64,000 nt of DNA from Bog-113 sp965226755 (GCA_965226755.1 CBDDDT010000003.1:930001-994000), one strand, 5' to 3'. Shown: positions 34,580-43,630, counted from the first letter of the stretch. Numbers and translations are program-made. The notes: generated by a model not told the origin, from the sequence alone.

Positions 34580-36395
34580 CTATTGGGTTTCCAGCGAGTA
34601 AGCCAGAAGCACATTGCCGGGCATTCCACCGTACCTTCCGTATCCCGACATGACATAGACGATGCCTCCGGCGATCACCGGACCCGCTACATCAAGCGAT
34701 CCGCCGTGCGCCTTCTCGCCGCTGACGGTGGTGCAGTCCCGCTCGGTGTCGGCGTCCCAGATCACGGATCCATTCGCGATGGCGTAGGCCCGGATGTGGC
34801 CATCCAGCGAGCCGGCAAAGACGGCGCCGGGAATCCCGCTGACCGGCGCGGACTGCGCGGGGCTGCATGGTTTGCGTTCTCCGCAGAGGGCTGGCTTGGC
34901 GGTCCACGCCACCTTCCCCGTCGCGGCGTCCAGCGCGAACAAGCCGCCGCCCCTGGCGCCATCCGCTTCCAGGCGGTACCCCCATTTTCTCCTTCGGATC
35001 GGGGACGCCCTTCAGCCGGAGGTCCGATAACGCCACATACATGCGCCCATCGTTTGCGGCCGAACCCCATTGGACGCCCCCGAGCGTTCCGCCTTCTCCG
35101 ATTCTGGTGCTCCACATGGGTTTGCCGTCCGCGTCAGGATCGAACGCATGGACGAGGCCTGACTTCTGCCCGATCACCAACGCTCGTCTTCCTTTTTCGA
35201 GAGGAAGCAGAATGGGCGGCTGGCCAAAATCGAAATCCTGGCCGTGCGTTTCCGGGCACGCACCGTGCACGGAGGGGTCGCACCCGGTGTTGTAGATGTC
35301 GCCCGCCGTGGCTTGCCGCGTCCACAGCATTTTGCCGGTGGCAAGGTCCATCGCGAGGATCGAATCGCTTGTGCCTGTCGCCGGGACGGAATAGTTGTCC
35401 CCAGTGGCCACATACAGACGACGCAGTTTTACATCGATCGTCGGACTCGACCATATCCCCGCGCCCGAGGGTCCCCGAAACGTGGTTCCGGCGATCGCTT
35501 GGGCAGGAACATCGATGGTGTAGGTCTTCCAGATCTGCGCGCCGGTGGCGGCGTTCAGAGCCACCACGCTTCCGCGAAAGGAACAACAAGGATACTTCGG
35601 AGACGCCGCCATCACCTCTTCAAACGAGGAGACGCCCGCGTACAGCACTCCCTGATAGATGACCGGCGCGCCGGTGATCATGGCCGCGAAGTTTTCGTCC
35701 ACGTGCTTCTTCCAGAGGAGCTTTCCGGCGGCGGCGCTGACCGCATAGATATTCGCTTTGTAGTCCCCGAAATAAACCGCGGGCTCCTGACCCGGGCCGG
35801 GGCCGACAACCACGCCGGAACGCACGGGCGCGTCCGACCCGAAGACCCATTCCGTGCAGCCCGATCGAGCATTGAGCGCATAGAGTTTTTCAGCCCCCAC
35901 ATAGATGGTTCCGTTTACGACCGCGGGTTGCGAGCGCGGCTCGGCGCCGGCGCCTAAGCTGAAGGCCCACCTTAATTTCAGCCGCGGAATCTGTTCGGCG
36001 GTGAGACCGGCGGCTTGGGCGGTCTGAAAGCGCGAATTCGCCGCATCCACTCCCCAACTGCTCCAGTCACCCGACACCGGGCGGGCTGAGGCCCGCGGAT
36101 TGGCGCCGGGGCATGCGTTTGCCGCGGATTTGGTCTCGACCGCTGGAGCCGTTCCCAGGTATTCCGAAACCGCCGCTTTCTCCGGCTTCGTCAGCGCGGC
36201 CGCCTGGATCTTCATCACGCCGTTCTCGAGCGCGTCCAGGATGGCAGGCGCGGAGAGCGCTCGAAGCGCGCTCGCCGGAGGGATGCGTCCCTGGCCCTTG
36301 TCATGGCATCCGGCGCAGTGTTCACGGTAAACGGCGCCCCCATCCTGTGCGCAAGCGATGCCCGCGCACGCCAACACCAGCCATATGCGTCGCAT
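34580..36395 (-). pseudogene. cytochrome c-PQQ fusion dehydrogenase, broken by a one-base frameshift
   Basis: The gene reads from ATG 36395 to TAG 34580 but is 1816 bases long, one more than a multiple of three. The first frame gives a signal peptide, a heme site C27-A-G-C-H31, then PQQ-propeller motifs (WSSWGVDAANSRFQ, NARSGCTEWVFG, DLATGKMLWTR). It is lost after DPKEKMG at a run of five C bases (34979-34983). Removing one base lets the frame run on as YRLEADGARGGGLFALDA and FAGSLDGHIRAYAI to a proper end. The layout matches polyvinyl-alcohol-dehydrogenase-like quinohemoproteins. It may be a true mutation or a sequencing error. It follows the HAAS gene by 1 base. Confidence 0.8.
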
Positions 36396-36396
36396 G

Positions 36397-37392
36397 TCAG
36401 ACCCTCGGCAGCGTGTGTAAATGCTGCAAACCCGAGCGCAACAGGGAACGCCGGAAATATTGGACGCACTCCCAGACAAGCTGCCCGCTTACAATCACAA
36501 TCCCCAAGGCGAAGCAGGGAAGCAGGACACGATTGACGATGCTCGCGATGCCCGCGGCTTGCGCGGTCCCGGAGGTCGCGACAACCCAATTGCCAGACCG
36601 CAGGAGCACGCACAGGATCACCAACGCGGCCGCATGCGTAAGCGCCCGAAAGGCGGTTCGCCGCGCGGTTAGCTCCGGATAGAACAGGTTGAACCAGGAC
36701 TGCACGACGCCCGCGACGGCCACCAGCAGAACAGGCCAGTGAAGCGTGGTCCAGATGGCGGCCAGGTTCAGGAAGCCGGCCGCCGGCCCGAGCGCCAGAA
36801 AGGGGGCGACGGGAAGAGCCTGCCACCAGAGAACCGCCAGCGTTCCGAAGACGATCTCGGCCGCGGAATTTTGCCGCGGGATAGCCGGCGTTCGCGGTCC
36901 GGGGCCCGGCAAGTCGCGCGGGCTCCAGGCGCACTTACCCGAGAGCCGGAGATGTGGCGCGCTCAACTCGAAGACGGCAAACGCCCCGGTCACCCAAAAG
37001 AACACGGGCACTAATACGAACGGGATTTCGACCAGGGCGCGCGCGACCTCGTCAGCCGGATGCGAGCCCGCGAGCACCATGACGAGAGCAATGACAGAGC
37101 GCACGATCAACGCACCCGCGGACGCAATCCGCAGCATGAGCCAGTAAAACGGGAATAACTCGGGGCCGATCAAGTATTGACGACGCCCGTAGCGAGCCGC
37201 GGCCACCACCGGGTGACCGTGCCGCTTGATCACATCCTCCTGCTCGCCTTCGGTCAAAGGACGCCCGCGTTTTTCCTCTTCCTCTTCCATTTGCGAAAGG
37301 ATGTTTTCGGAAAACTCGCGCAGAATGTCTTCGCGTCCCTTCTGGGGAAGCAGCGGTTTCACCGCGCTGAGATAACGTTCCAGCAGATCCAT
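36397..37392 (-). CDS. HAAS-domain multi-pass membrane protein
   Basis: 331 residues. The first ~70 form the HAAS helical domain (MDLLERYLSAVKPLLP, then GREDILREFSENILSQ and VIKRHGHPVVAAARYG). About seven hydrophobic segments follow, for example LIVRSVIALVMVLAGS and IPFVLVPVFFWVTGAF. HAAS proteins are usually encoded next to a PadR-type regulator and are thought to sense envelope signals. Here the PadR gene ends 12 bases upstream, and the quinohemoprotein gene starts 1 base downstream. The three probably form one transcript. Confidence 0.82.
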   Translation of the reverse strand: MDLLERYLSAVKPLLPQKGREDILREFSENILSQMEEEEEKRGRPLTEGEQEDVIKRHGHPVVAAARYGRRQYLIGPELFPFYWLMLRIASAGALIVRSVIALVMVLAGSHPADEVARALVEIPFVLVPVFFWVTGAFAVFELSAPHLRLSGKCAWSPRDLPGPGPRTPAIPRQNSAAEIVFGTLAVLWWQALPVAPFLALGPAAGFLNLAAIWTTLHWPVLLVAVAGVVQSWFNLFYPELTARRTAFRALTHAAALVILCVLLRSGNWVVATSGTAQAAGIASIVNRVLLPCFALGIVIVSGQLVWECVQYFRRSLLRSGLQHLHTLPRV

Positions 37393-37404
37393 AAATGCAC
37401 TCCC

Positions 37405-37788
37405 TCAGTTCCTGATGCGTTGTTTGTCGGCGATGGGCGCGACGCCCGCGGGCTCTCGCGCCGCCGTTTCGATTCGATCGAGCGAGGCGTTGATGCCGCG
37501 CCACTCGTCCCACAATTGCTGAAACACGGCCGCGCCCTCGCCCGAAATCCGGTAAAACCTCTTGTTGCGCTTGGCCTCTTCGCGCCATTCGCTCACCAGC
37601 AGCCCCTGCGTTTCGAGGCGGCGCAGCAGCGGATAAAGCGTGCCCTCATCGATGGCGATGCCGTGATCGGCGAGAGCTTTGCGCAGCGTGTAGCCGTAGT
37701 GCTCCGTCTGCAATTGCGCCAGCACGGCCAGAACAAGGCAGCCGCGGCGCAGCTCGAGGCGCAAATTTTCAAACAAATCGGAGTTCAT
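37405..37788 (-). CDS. PadR-family transcriptional regulator
   Basis: 127 residues from ATG 37788 (a GTG 9 bases earlier is possible). The winged helix reads RRGCLVLAVLAQLQTEHYGYTLRKAL, then GIAIDEGTLYPLLRRLETQGLL and RNKRFYRISGEGAAV, all diagnostic for PadR. The C-terminal helix serves dimerisation. It is the first gene of a leftward PadR-HAAS unit. Two overlapping inverted repeats and a promoter lie just upstream, so autorepression is likely. Confidence 0.93.
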   Translation of the reverse strand: MNSDLFENLRLELRRGCLVLAVLAQLQTEHYGYTLRKALADHGIAIDEGTLYPLLRRLETQGLLVSEWREEAKRNKRFYRISGEGAAVFQQLWDEWRGINASLDRIETAAREPAGVAPIADKQRIRN

Positions 37789-37811
37789 GCCCGTCACTAC
37801 CGTGTGTCATT

Positions 37812-37856
37812 TACTATGCTTCACACAGTATGTGAGACACAGTTGTCTCTTGTCAA
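37812..37856 (-). promoter_or_regulatory. padR promoter with overlapping palindromic operator
   Basis: On the minus strand a perfect TTGACA (37856-37851) is followed after 18 bases by CATACT (37832-37827). Overlapping the -10 box are a perfect inverted repeat TCACA-N5-TGTGA (37821-37835) and a near-perfect one, TACTATG-N5-CACAGTA (37812-37830, 6 of 7 pairs). The position, 24 bases before the PadR start codon, fits a self-repression operator. Confidence 0.5.
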
Positions 37857-37890
37857 GAGAAAAATTGCGGAGAGTTGGGAAAGGGGATGT

Positions 37891-38637
37891 TTACAGAACG
37901 CGCGTTTCGGACTTCATGATCTGCTGGAACTCGGGATTGTTCCACAGCGAGGTGAATCCTGGATCTTCGGTGAATTTTCTGCGCTCTTCAAAGCCGTCTT
38001 CGAGCGCCTTTCTAATGTGCTGAAGAGCGCGGTCGGTGCTGCCTGACTGCGCGTACATCCTGGCCAGATAAAAGTTGTATTTCGCGCGTTCCTCAACGGT
38101 GTGCTCCTGCATCAGCACGCCGTACGAGTTATGGTGCTCGAACACATCGGGATCCAACTCCAGCGCCTTCTGGTACTCTTCGGCGGCGCGCTTATAGTCC
38201 TTCCGCGCGAAGTATGCGGTTCCGATATTGCTGTGGACCGAAGCCGAATCAGGCAGCAACCGGAGCGCCTTCTTATACTCCCGGATGGCGCGCCGGTAGC
38301 TTTTTTCCGAATAGAAGATGGTGCCCAGGTTATTGCGGGCTTCCCCGAAACCGGGATTTAGCCGCAGAGCCCGTTCATAACTGCGTTTCGCGGCGCTCAA
38401 GTCGGTGAGCTGATGGTATGCGATGCCGGTCTTATTCCATCGCGACGGTGAATTTTCCGGGATCTTCGAGTAAACGTCGATGGCCTCCCGGTACATCTTG
38501 CGCGCCATCAGAACGTCGGCGCGCGATTCCGGGGGCAGCGGGATTAAATTCGCCGGGGCCGGCGTTTGGGCGAACGCTAAGGAAAAGCGGAAAGCCGCAA
38601 AGAATGCGATGGCGAGCGATTTACCGGGAACAAACAT
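37891..38637 (-). CDS. secreted or periplasmic TPR protein
   Basis: 248 residues from ATG 38637 with a signal peptide (SLAIAFFAAFRFSLAFAQ). Upstream in-frame sequence is not protein-like. Four to five TPRs span about residues 40-200, for example YSKIPENSPSRWNKTGIAYH, YERALRLNPGFGEARNNLG, YKKALRLLPDSASVHSNIG and YQKALELDPDVFEHHNSYG. The last 40 residues (ALEDGFEERRKFTEDPGF) are a known tail in such proteins. It is a scaffold for protein contacts; the partner is unknown. It is transcribed alone. Confidence 0.85.
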   Translation of the reverse strand: MFVPGKSLAIAFFAAFRFSLAFAQTPAPANLIPLPPESRADVLMARKMYREAIDVYSKIPENSPSRWNKTGIAYHQLTDLSAAKRSYERALRLNPGFGEARNNLGTIFYSEKSYRRAIREYKKALRLLPDSASVHSNIGTAYFARKDYKRAAEEYQKALELDPDVFEHHNSYGVLMQEHTVEERAKYNFYLARMYAQSGSTDRALQHIRKALEDGFEERRKFTEDPGFTSLWNNPEFQQIMKSETRVL

Positions 38638-38742
38638 TGGACGCGCCTTTACCACGACGGGCTTATGAAGCGATTTGACTGTATGGTAATGGAACAAGCG
38701 GTTACCGGCAATGGCCACTTGACGAGATTTCCCTATGACCAC

Positions 38743-38892
38743 TCAATACGAGAACCAGCCGCTGCGATAGGCGAACCACCAACTGAAAGCGAAAATCGGA
38801 ATCGTCGCGCCGAGAGCCCACCAGAGAGGCAGGACGAGATCCGCTCCCAGGCCCAGGACCGTAAACGTAAGCCAGAAGATCTTTCGCTCCAT
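38743..38892 (-). CDS. 49-residue membrane protein, unknown
   Basis: A short ORF from ATG 38892 to TGA 38743. It reads MERKIFWLTFTVLGLGADLV, then a second hydrophobic stretch with LWWALGATIPIFAFSWWFAY and a charged RSGWFSY end. The two helices joined by a short turn, the positive start and the tryptophan-rich second helix look like a true small membrane protein rather than chance. It is divergent from the MocR gene with only 47 bases between. Function unknown. Confidence 0.55.
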   Translation of the reverse strand: MERKIFWLTFTVLGLGADLVLPLWWALGATIPIFAFSWWFAYRSGWFSY

Positions 38893-38903
38893 GCCCCCAA
38901 GTC

Positions 38904-38933
38904 TACAGCTTCGCTGTAAAGACCACTTATTAT
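38904..38933. promoter_or_regulatory. shared control region between the 49-residue protein and MocR gene
   Basis: A perfect inverted repeat TACAGC-TTC-GCTGTA (38904-38918) sits between the divergent genes. TATTAT (38928-38933) is a good -10 box for the rightward gene and would place transcription start near its ATG at 38940. On the other strand CATAAT (38935-38930) is a possible -10 for the leftward gene. The palindrome may bind the MocR protein. Confidence 0.4.
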
Positions 38934-38939
38934 GAGCAT

Positions 38940-40424
38940 ATGAAAAGGGCGCCGGGCGGCTATTCGCCCGCGATCAGCGTGGATCGAAAAGAGGCGAAAC
39001 CTCTGCACCGCCAAATCTACGATTCTTACCGCACCAAGATTATCAATCGAGATCTTGAACCAGGGCAGCAGATTCCATCCAGCCGGGCTCTCGCCGTGGA
39101 ACTTGGCGTGTCTCGAATTCCGGTTCTCAACGCCTATGCGCAGCTGCTGGCGGAAGGTTACTTCGAGAGCCGTTTGGGCGCGGGGACATTCGTTTCAAGC
39201 GCGCTGCCGGAGCAGCTCATGGCGTGCGGCAGCCGGAATGACGGAACGGAAGCGGCTCTATCCGGACCTCGCACCGTATCGCGAAACTCCGCGCTGCTCC
39301 CGGCCTTGGAAGGCGCGCCGTGGGTTCTAGGCGCCGGCGCGTTCAGCGTGGGACAGCTGGCGTTCGACCATTTTCCGTTCCAGATCTGGTCACAACTGGT
39401 GGCGCGCCGCGCGAGAAAAGTGCGGGCCAGCGCGCTCAATTACAGCGCGCCCATGGGTTTGCTCGAGCTTCGCAAAACGATCGCGGTGTACTTAAAAACG
39501 GCCCGGGCGGTGCACTGCGAGGCCGACCAGATCATGGTGGTCAGCGGCTCCCAACAGGCCCTGGACCTTTCCGCGCGCGTGCTGCTGAACCCAGGAGATT
39601 CAGTATGGATTGAGGAACCCGGCTACAAGTCGACCCGGTCCGTGCTTACCTTGGCCGGTTGCAAGCTTATCCCGGTTCCGGTGGATGACGAGGGAATGGA
39701 CGTAGCAGCGGGAATCAAGCGTTGCCGGAAAGCCAGCGGCGCCTATGTAACGCCCTCCCATCAGTTTCCGCTCGGCGTCACCATGGGCGCTTCGCGGCGC
39801 CTCCAGTTACTCAATTGGGCCCATAACTCCGGCGCCTGGATCATGGAAGACGATTACGACAGCGAATACCGCTATGAAAGCTTGCCCATCGCGTCCTTAC
39901 AGGGGCTGGACCATGGCTCTCGCGTGGTTTACATCGGAACGTTCAGTAAGACTCTGTTTCCGTCGCTGCGCCTGGGATATATTGTCATTCCGCCGGATCT
40001 TGTCGATCGCTTTGTCGCCGTGCGGCGCGTAATGGATGTCTGTCCGCCGCACCTGAGCCAGGCCGTGCTCGCGGATTTCATGGATGAGGGGCATTACGCG
40101 CGGCATATCCGCAAGACACGGGTGATTTATGACGAGAGAAGAAACGCTCTGGCGGAGGCTATCCGAAAGGAGTTCGGCGGTCAACTGCGCATCCTCGGCG
40201 GAGAGGCCGGCATGCATCTTGCCGTCACCCTGCCGCCTGGACAGAGGGATTTTGAAATCACCTTGCGCGCCGCCGAACGAGGGTTATGGCTTTGGCCGCT
40301 CTCGACTTCCTATATAGAGAAACCTCCTCTGCAGGGGTTCATTCTTGGATTCGGCAGCACCAAGGCATCCGACATGGCGCAGAAAGTCCGGCTGTTGAAA
40401 GAGGTGGTTACCGGGAAACGCTGA
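38940..40424 (+). CDS. MocR/PdxR-type GntR-aminotransferase transcriptional regulator
   Basis: 494 residues. The GntR winged helix is at about 18-85 (KPLHRQIYDSYRTKIINRDL, QIPSSRALAVELGVSRIPVL). A linker follows, then a fold-type I aminotransferase domain (about 125-490) with MVVSGSQQALDLSARVLL, IMEDDYDSEYRYE and the PLP-lysine in YIGTFSKTLFPSLRLGY. MocR proteins sense PLP or amino compounds and control vitamin B6, GABA or taurine genes. The target is probably the divergent small gene or itself. There is almost no room for a leader before the ATG. Confidence 0.93.
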   Translation: MKRAPGGYSPAISVDRKEAKPLHRQIYDSYRTKIINRDLEPGQQIPSSRALAVELGVSRIPVLNAYAQLLAEGYFESRLGAGTFVSSALPEQLMACGSRNDGTEAALSGPRTVSRNSALLPALEGAPWVLGAGAFSVGQLAFDHFPFQIWSQLVARRARKVRASALNYSAPMGLLELRKTIAVYLKTARAVHCEADQIMVVSGSQQALDLSARVLLNPGDSVWIEEPGYKSTRSVLTLAGCKLIPVPVDDEGMDVAAGIKRCRKASGAYVTPSHQFPLGVTMGASRRLQLLNWAHNSGAWIMEDDYDSEYRYESLPIASLQGLDHGSRVVYIGTFSKTLFPSLRLGYIVIPPDLVDRFVAVRRVMDVCPPHLSQAVLADFMDEGHYARHIRKTRVIYDERRNALAEAIRKEFGGQLRILGGEAGMHLAVTLPPGQRDFEITLRAAERGLWLWPLSTSYIEKPPLQGFILGFGSTKASDMAQKVRLLKEVVTGKR

Positions 40425-40444
40425 GTAAGTTAGTGACCCGCCTC

Positions 40445-41305
40445 TCAGGCGTGCGCCACGGCATTCCAATAAGTGTTCTTCCAGCGTTCGAGGCTCATCA
40501 GGTCCGGGTAGTCCTGCCGCAGAGCGGTGATGTCCGCGTGATAACCCACCTCTTGGAACCAACGATACATCTTCGTCATTTCCGGACCGGCTTGCTTTTC
40601 GAATTCCTCAAAGGAGATCTCGGAATAGGACGCCTGCAACGTCTGTGCGGTCTGATCGATGAACAACTCATCGCCGGCGAGGTCTACCGCCTGGCCCTGC
40701 CACTTGCCGGGGTGCTCCAGGGCGAGCAATACAAAATTCGCGATGTCGTCCACGGCGACTTGTTGAAGTATGGTCTCTTTCTTGAGCGGCAGAGATAGCA
40801 CGCCGCCGGCAATCGAGGCCTTCATGCGCAACCAGTTTTCCATGAAGAATACCGGACGCACGATCGTGTAGTGCATCCCGGTGGTGCGGAGATGCTCCTC
40901 GATTTTGAACTTGCTTTCGAAGTGGGGGATGCCTGTATTCTGATCGGCGCTGCCGACGGAGCTGTAGATATAGTGATCGACCTCGGAGGCATGCGCGGCG
41001 TCGATCATGGCGATGCCCTGCCGAACCTCGGCTTCCACGCTGCTCCCGGCGGACGTCTGCACGGCGAACACACCGTAGACATCTTCGAGCGCCCCCAGCA
41101 GCGACGCTTTATCATCGAAATCACCGCGGGCGACTTCGACTCCGGTCTCATTCCTGAGGTTTCGCGCGGCGGGAGTGTCCAGATCGCGCGTCAACGCGCG
41201 CACAGGGAAGCCCTTGGCGCGCAGATGACGGATGACGGCGCCGCCCTGGTTTCCGGTCGCGCCGGTGACCAGGATTAACTTCTTCTCGTTCGAGCGTTTG
41301 GGCAT
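40445..41305 (-). CDS. NmrA-like NAD(P)-binding Rossmann protein
   Basis: 286 residues. The dinucleotide fold starts LILVTGATGNQGGAVIRHL (GxxGxxGG) with ALTRDLDTPAARNL, where Arg suggests NADP(H). The atypical SDR features YIYSSVGSADQNTGIPHFESK and YTIVRPVFFMENW follow, as in NmrA/HSCARG redox sensors and NAD(P)H:quinone-like proteins. There is no full SDR YxxxK catalytic pair at the usual place (H-F-E-S-K instead). It is convergent with the MocR gene, 20 bases apart. Confidence 0.85.
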   Translation of the reverse strand: MPKRSNEKKLILVTGATGNQGGAVIRHLRAKGFPVRALTRDLDTPAARNLRNETGVEVARGDFDDKASLLGALEDVYGVFAVQTSAGSSVEAEVRQGIAMIDAAHASEVDHYIYSSVGSADQNTGIPHFESKFKIEEHLRTTGMHYTIVRPVFFMENWLRMKASIAGGVLSLPLKKETILQQVAVDDIANFVLLALEHPGKWQGQAVDLAGDELFIDQTAQTLQASYSEISFEEFEKQAGPEMTKMYRWFQEVGYHADITALRQDYPDLMSLERWKNTYWNAVAHA

Positions 41306-41454
41306 ACCCTATCATCACGCACTGGAGGCAGGGCGATCGCGTGAGCGCCCGGCGCCGTGTGATCGGGCGGACGGCGCCAGCCTCGGCCAAGGCGGCCCGG
41401 CAGTTCGCGAGTCGCTGATAATAGTGTTTCCTATCAACAACTTGCCAAAATTGA

Positions 41455-41481
41455 TTAGCACTCTCGAATCGCCTGTGCTAG
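41455..41481 (+). promoter_or_regulatory. CIRCE-like HrcA operator upstream of groES
   Basis: The left arm TTAGCACTC (41455-41463) matches the CIRCE consensus exactly. After nine bases the right arm reads CTGTGCTAG, matching GAGTGCTAA at six of nine positions. TTGCCA (41442-41447) and TCGAAT (41464-41469) could form the promoter that the repressor would block. HrcA would release this site under heat stress. hrcA itself is not in the window. Confidence 0.75.
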
Positions 41482-41544
41482 CGTTGATGAGGGCCTGTTT
41501 AGAGGCTCAGTTGTGTAAAAGCGAGCCGTGGAGGCTCAAACAAT

Positions 41545-41865
41545 ATGAAAATTCGCCCTTTGTATGACCGCGTTGTCGTGCGGCGTTTAGAAGAGAAGGA
41601 AAGCACCACCGCTGGCGGTCTTTTTATCCCGGACTCCGCCAAAGAGAAGCCCCAGGAAGGCGAAGTCGTCGCCGTGGGCAAAGGCAAGCGTCTCGAGAAT
41701 GGCAGCGTTGTCGCTCTCGACGTTCAAGCCGGAGACCGCATTCTTTTTGGGAAGTACTCCGGCAGCGACATCAAGCTGGATGGCCAGGAATACATGATCA
41801 TGCGCGAGGACGAAATTCTCGGCATCCTCGATAACCAACCCGTTGCAGCGAAGAAAGCGAGCTAA
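41545..41865 (+). CDS. groES: co-chaperonin GroES
   Basis: 106 residues, 10 bases after a GGAGG box. It begins MKIRPLYDRVVVRRLEEKE and holds the mobile loop TTAGGLFIPDSAKEKP, then GEVVAVGKG and GDRILFGKYSG. The end DEILGILDN is typical; the tail is slightly longer than usual (QPVAAKKAS). GroES caps GroEL during ATP-driven protein folding. It precedes groEL by 3 bases under the CIRCE-like site. Confidence 0.98.
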   Translation: MKIRPLYDRVVVRRLEEKESTTAGGLFIPDSAKEKPQEGEVVAVGKGKRLENGSVVALDVQAGDRILFGKYSGSDIKLDGQEYMIMREDEILGILDNQPVAAKKAS

Positions 41866-41868
41866 TCA

Positions 41869-43497
41869 ATGGCAAAACAAATAGTTTACGCGGATAATTC
41901 ACGCCAGGCGATTCTGCGCGGCGTCAATCAGCTGGCCGATGCGGTGAAAGTCACTCTCGGACCCAAGGGACGCAATGTCGTTCTCGAGAAAAAGTTTGGC
42001 GGACCCACCATCACCAAGGACGGCGTGACGGTCGCGAAAGAGATCGAGCTAAAAGATCCGCTGGAAAACATGGGCGCCCAGATGGTTCGTGAAGTCGCTT
42101 CAAAAACTTCCGACATTGCCGGCGACGGCACGACGACGGCGACCATCCTGGCCCAAGCGATATTCCGCGAAGGCGTGAAAGCGGTGACCTCGGGCGCAAA
42201 TCCGATGGCCATGAAGCGGGGCATCGATCAGGCCGTTAAGGTTGCCGTGGACGCGGTTCAGTCGATGTCGAAACCGGTCTCCGGCGACATGATCGCGCAG
42301 GTCGGCACCATTTCCGCCAATAGCGATCACACGATCGGCACCATCATCGCGGACGCCATGCAGAAGGTCGGCAAAGACGGCGTCATCACCGTGGAAGAAT
42401 CCAAGACGATGATCACCGAGCTTTCCACCGTGGAAGGCATGCAGTTCGATCGCGGTTATCTGTCCCCGTATTTCGTGACGGATGCCGATCGCATGGAAGT
42501 TGTTCTCGAGGATCCGTACATTCTGATTCACGAGAAGAAGATCAGCAACATGAAGGATTTGCTGCCGCTTTTGGAGCAGGTCGCGCGCGCCGGCAAGCCG
42601 CTTCTGATCATCGCCGAAGATGTCGATGGCGAAGCGCTGGCAACTCTGGTCGTCAATAAGCTGCGCGGAACGCTCAACACCTGCGCGGTGAAGGCTCCGG
42701 GCTTCGGCGATCGCCGCAAGGCAATGCTGGAAGATATCGGCGTCCTAACCGCCGGTAAGTCGATCTTCGAAGAAACCGGCATCAAGCTCGAAGGCGTAAG
42801 GCTGGAAGACCTGGGCCGCGCCAAACGCGTGACCGTCGATAAAGACAACACCACCATCGTGGATGGAGCGGGCGCCGCCAAGACGATCGAAGGGCGCATC
42901 AAGCAGCTGCGCACGCAGATTGAAGAGACGACTTCCGATTACGACAAGGAAAAGCTGCAAGAACGGCTCGCCAAGCTCGCGGGCGGAGTGGCCATCATCA
43001 AGGTGGGCGCCGCAACCGAGACCGAGATGAAGGAGAAGAAGGCCCGCGTGGAAGATGCTTTGCATGCGACGCGCGCGGCTGTCGAAGAAGGCATCGTTCC
43101 GGGCGGCGGCGTCGCGCTTCTGCGTGCGTCCAAAGCTTTGCAGAACCTGAAGCTCGAAGGCGATGAGCAGTTTGGCGTGGCAATCGTGCGCCGGGCGTGC
43201 GAAGAGCCTTTGCGTCAAATCGTTCTGAATGCCGGCCACGAAGGCGCCATCATCGTGGAGAAGGTGGCTTCCCACACGAACCCGAACTTCGGCTACAACG
43301 CTTCCACCGATCAGTACGAAGACCTGATCACGGCCGGCGTTATCGATCCGACCAAGGTCACGCGGACCGCTTTGCAGAACGCGGCTTCGATCGCCTCTTT
43401 GATGCTGACCACCGAAGCCATGATCTGCGAGATTCCGGAGAAGAATCCGGCTCCCGCGGGCGGCGGCAATCACGGTCCCCAGGGAATGGATTACTAA
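41869..43497 (+). CDS. groEL: chaperonin GroEL
   Basis: 542 residues. Family marks include VTLGPKGRNVVLEKKFGGP, AGDGTTTATILAQAI (ATP site) and AAVEEGIVPGGGVALLRA. The C-terminus ends NPAPAGGGNHGPQGMDY, not the GGM repeat of E. coli GroEL, so the flexible tail is of another composition. The double ring folds cytosolic proteins with GroES. A strong terminator lies 22 bases after the stop. Confidence 0.98.
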   Translation: MAKQIVYADNSRQAILRGVNQLADAVKVTLGPKGRNVVLEKKFGGPTITKDGVTVAKEIELKDPLENMGAQMVREVASKTSDIAGDGTTTATILAQAIFREGVKAVTSGANPMAMKRGIDQAVKVAVDAVQSMSKPVSGDMIAQVGTISANSDHTIGTIIADAMQKVGKDGVITVEESKTMITELSTVEGMQFDRGYLSPYFVTDADRMEVVLEDPYILIHEKKISNMKDLLPLLEQVARAGKPLLIIAEDVDGEALATLVVNKLRGTLNTCAVKAPGFGDRRKAMLEDIGVLTAGKSIFEETGIKLEGVRLEDLGRAKRVTVDKDNTTIVDGAGAAKTIEGRIKQLRTQIEETTSDYDKEKLQERLAKLAGGVAIIKVGAATETEMKEKKARVEDALHATRAAVEEGIVPGGGVALLRASKALQNLKLEGDEQFGVAIVRRACEEPLRQIVLNAGHEGAIIVEKVASHTNPNFGYNASTDQYEDLITAGVIDPTKVTRTALQNAASIASLMLTTEAMICEIPEKNPAPAGGGNHGPQGMDY

Positions 43498-43518
43498 GCA
43501 CTCTCGCTGGCAGTCTCA

Positions 43519-43547
43519 GGCGGCCCAAAACGGGCCGCCTTTTTTTT
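43519..43547 (+). terminator. rho-independent terminator of groESL
   Basis: GGCGGCCC (43519-43526) and GGGCCGCC (43532-43539) form a perfect 8-base GC stem with a 5-base loop, followed by eight T (43540-43547). Confidence 0.95.
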
Positions 43548-43630
43548 GTGCCCGGCGTGTCCGATAGGACCCAAAAGGGCGTTTGCACTGCGGCGGTCGC
43601 GGGTCTCCGGAACGCTAGCATTGCAGAGTG

